Assembly (NCBI RefSeq): GCF_036346595.1
Contig: NZ_CP107834.1
Location: forward strand, 1,240,001 to 1,304,000
Source: Streptomyces sp. NBC_00525
GTDB taxonomy: Bacteria; Actinomycetota; Actinomycetes; Streptomycetales; Streptomycetaceae
DNA length: 64,000 nt
Reading direction: 5' to 3'
The position numbers were made by a program, and so were the translations under genes. A model generated the notes under the pieces. It saw only the letters and a list, made by a program, of their open reading frames with translations, was not told where the DNA came from and searched no databases. Shown in pieces: positions 62,990 through 64,000 of the stretch; position 1 is the stretch's first letter; each line of letters opens with the position of its first letter.

Positions 62990-64000
62990 CTCCCAGTCGC
63001 CGCCGACGCCGACCGACACGTCCAGCGGGGCGCGCAGCCGCACCGCCGTGGACATCTCGTGACGCAGGATGCCCTCCACCCGCTCCCGCTCGCCCGCGGC
63101 GATCTCCAGCACGATCTCGTCGTGGACCTGGAGCAGCATCCGCGACTTCAGCTCCGCCCCGGTCAGCGCCCGGTCGACCTGGAGCATGGCCACCTTGACG
63201 ATGTCGGCGGCGGTGCCCTGGATCGGGGCGTTGAGCGCCATCCGCTCGGCGGTCTCGCGGCGCTGGCGGTTGTCGCTGTTCAGGTCGGGGAGGTAGCGGC
63301 GGCGGCCGAAGATCGTCTCGGTGTAGCCGGTGGCACGGGCCTCCTCCACCACCCGGTGCAGATAGTCCCGCACCCCGCCGAACCGCTCGAAGTAGGTGTC
63401 CATCAGGACGCGCGCCTCGCCCGCCTCGATGTTCAGCTGCTGGGAGAGGCCGAAGGCGGACAGCCCGTACGCCAGGCCGTAGCTCATGGCCTTGATCTTG
63501 CGCCGCATCTCCGGGTCGACGGCCGACTTCTCGACGCCGAAGACCTGCGAGGCGACCGTGGTGTGCAGGTCCTCGCCGGAGGTGAACGCCTCGATCAGTC
63601 CGGCGTCCTCGGAGAGGTGGGCCATGACCCGCAGCTCGATCTGGCTGTAGTCGGCCGTCATCAGCGTCTCGAAGCCCTCGCCGACGACGAAGCCCCGGCG
63701 GATCGCCCGGCCCTCGTCCGTCCGGACCGGGATGTTCTGCAGGTTCGGGTCGGTGGAGGAGAGCCGGCCGGTCGCCGCCACCGTCTGGTTGAACGTGGTG
63801 TGGATACGGCCGTCCGCCGCGATCGACTTCACCAGGCCCTCGACCGTGACCCGCAGCTTCGCCTGCTCGCGGTGGCGGAGCATGAGCACCGGCAGCTCGT
63901 GCTCCGTCTGGGCGGCCAGCCAGGCCAGCGCGTCCGCGTCCGTCGTGTACCCGGTCTTCGTCTTCTTGGTCTTCGGCAGGCCCAGCTCGCCGAACAGCAC
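62975..64000 (-). CDS. polA: DNA polymerase I, C-terminal part (5' end outside window)
   Basis: The polymerase domain of DNA polymerase I, which fills gaps in repair and Okazaki maturation. The visible 341 residues include the tail of the inactive exonuclease/thumb region, motif A DYSQIELRVMAHLS, motif B on the O helix (RRKIKAMSYGLAYGLSAFGLS, core KAMSYGL) and motif C VHDEIVLE. The N-terminal 5'-nuclease part lies beyond the window edge. The GTG at position 64000 is only the window boundary, not the start. Convergent and slightly overlapping with the DUF4184 gene. Confidence 0.97.
   Translation of the reverse strand: MLFGELGLPKTKKTKTGYTTDADALAWLAAQTEHELPVLMLRHREQAKLRVTVEGLVKSIAADGRIHTTFNQTVAATGRLSSTDPNLQNIPVRTDEGRAIRRGFVVGEGFETLMTADYSQIELRVMAHLSEDAGLIEAFTSGEDLHTTVASQVFGVEKSAVDPEMRRKIKAMSYGLAYGLSAFGLSQQLNIEAGEARVLMDTYFERFGGVRDYLHRVVEEARATGYTETIFGRRRYLPDLNSDNRQRRETAERMALNAPIQGTAADIVKVAMLQVDRALTGAELKSRMLLQVHDEIVLEIAAGERERVEGILRHEMSTAVRLRAPLDVSVGVGGDWESAAH

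Overview
The window is a high-GC actinobacterial chromosome segment, almost certainly Streptomyces. Third codon positions are nearly all G or C, GTG and TTG starts are common, and it carries WhiA, an OpcA-type G6PDH partner, an RbpA-family protein and a mycothiol-dependent-type enzyme. It is core chromosome: I see no antibiotic cluster, prophage, insertion sequence, CRISPR array, rRNA or tRNA. Both ends cut through a gene (an ABC ATPase on the left, DNA polymerase I on the right).

Layout. 1-4.3 kb: an ABC-2 exporter, heme A synthase (ctaA) and heme O synthase (ctaB), which make cytochrome oxidase heme. 4.3-11 kb: a tightly packed carbon operon, tkt-tal-zwf-opcA-pgl (pentose phosphate pathway). 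11-17 kb: convergent pgi, then gap-pgk-tpiA-secG and an RbpA paralogue, so glycolysis lies beside the pentose phosphate genes. 17-22 kb: the overlapping cluster uvrC-rapZ-yvcK-whiA. 22-25 kb: a secreted papain-like protease, a membrane-anchored partner and a divergent HTH regulator with repeated GTGAAC boxes, then a Rieske lipoprotein. 25.6-31 kb: uvrA, a DinB/maleylpyruvate isomerase-type enzyme, a metallo-hydrolase and TerC.

31-37 kb: TerC is preceded by a Mn2+-type (yybP-ykoY) riboswitch whose platform masks the ribosome binding site. Then come a TerD/FtsK-like fusion, TerD, uvrB and an MHYT membrane sensor. 37.5-46.5 kb: glycerophosphodiesterase, O6-alkylguanine methyltransferase, pseudouridine salvage (psuG-psuK), and small enzymes and regulators. 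Two of these regulators (HxlR and TetR families) sit beside clear palindromic operators. 46.3-54.6 kb: a SWIM/SNF2 helicase pair, an SPFH protein, small proteins, coaE and a PAC2 protein. 54.7-64 kb: rpsA, a methyltransferase, hrpB, a lytic transglycosylase with Ig-like repeats, a DUF4184 membrane protein and polA.

The most interesting signals are regulatory. There are two near-identical RecA-independent DNA-damage (PafBC/RecA-NDp type) promoters, on uvrB and on the alkyltransferase gene, both placed for leaderless mRNA. The Mn2+ riboswitch has a readable switching helix. Tandem dyads 21 bp apart lie between the HxlR gene and alaA, and a 26-bp operator overlaps a perfect TATAAT before the tetR gene. 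The least described gene set is the secreted papain-like protease, its anchored partner and their regulator.
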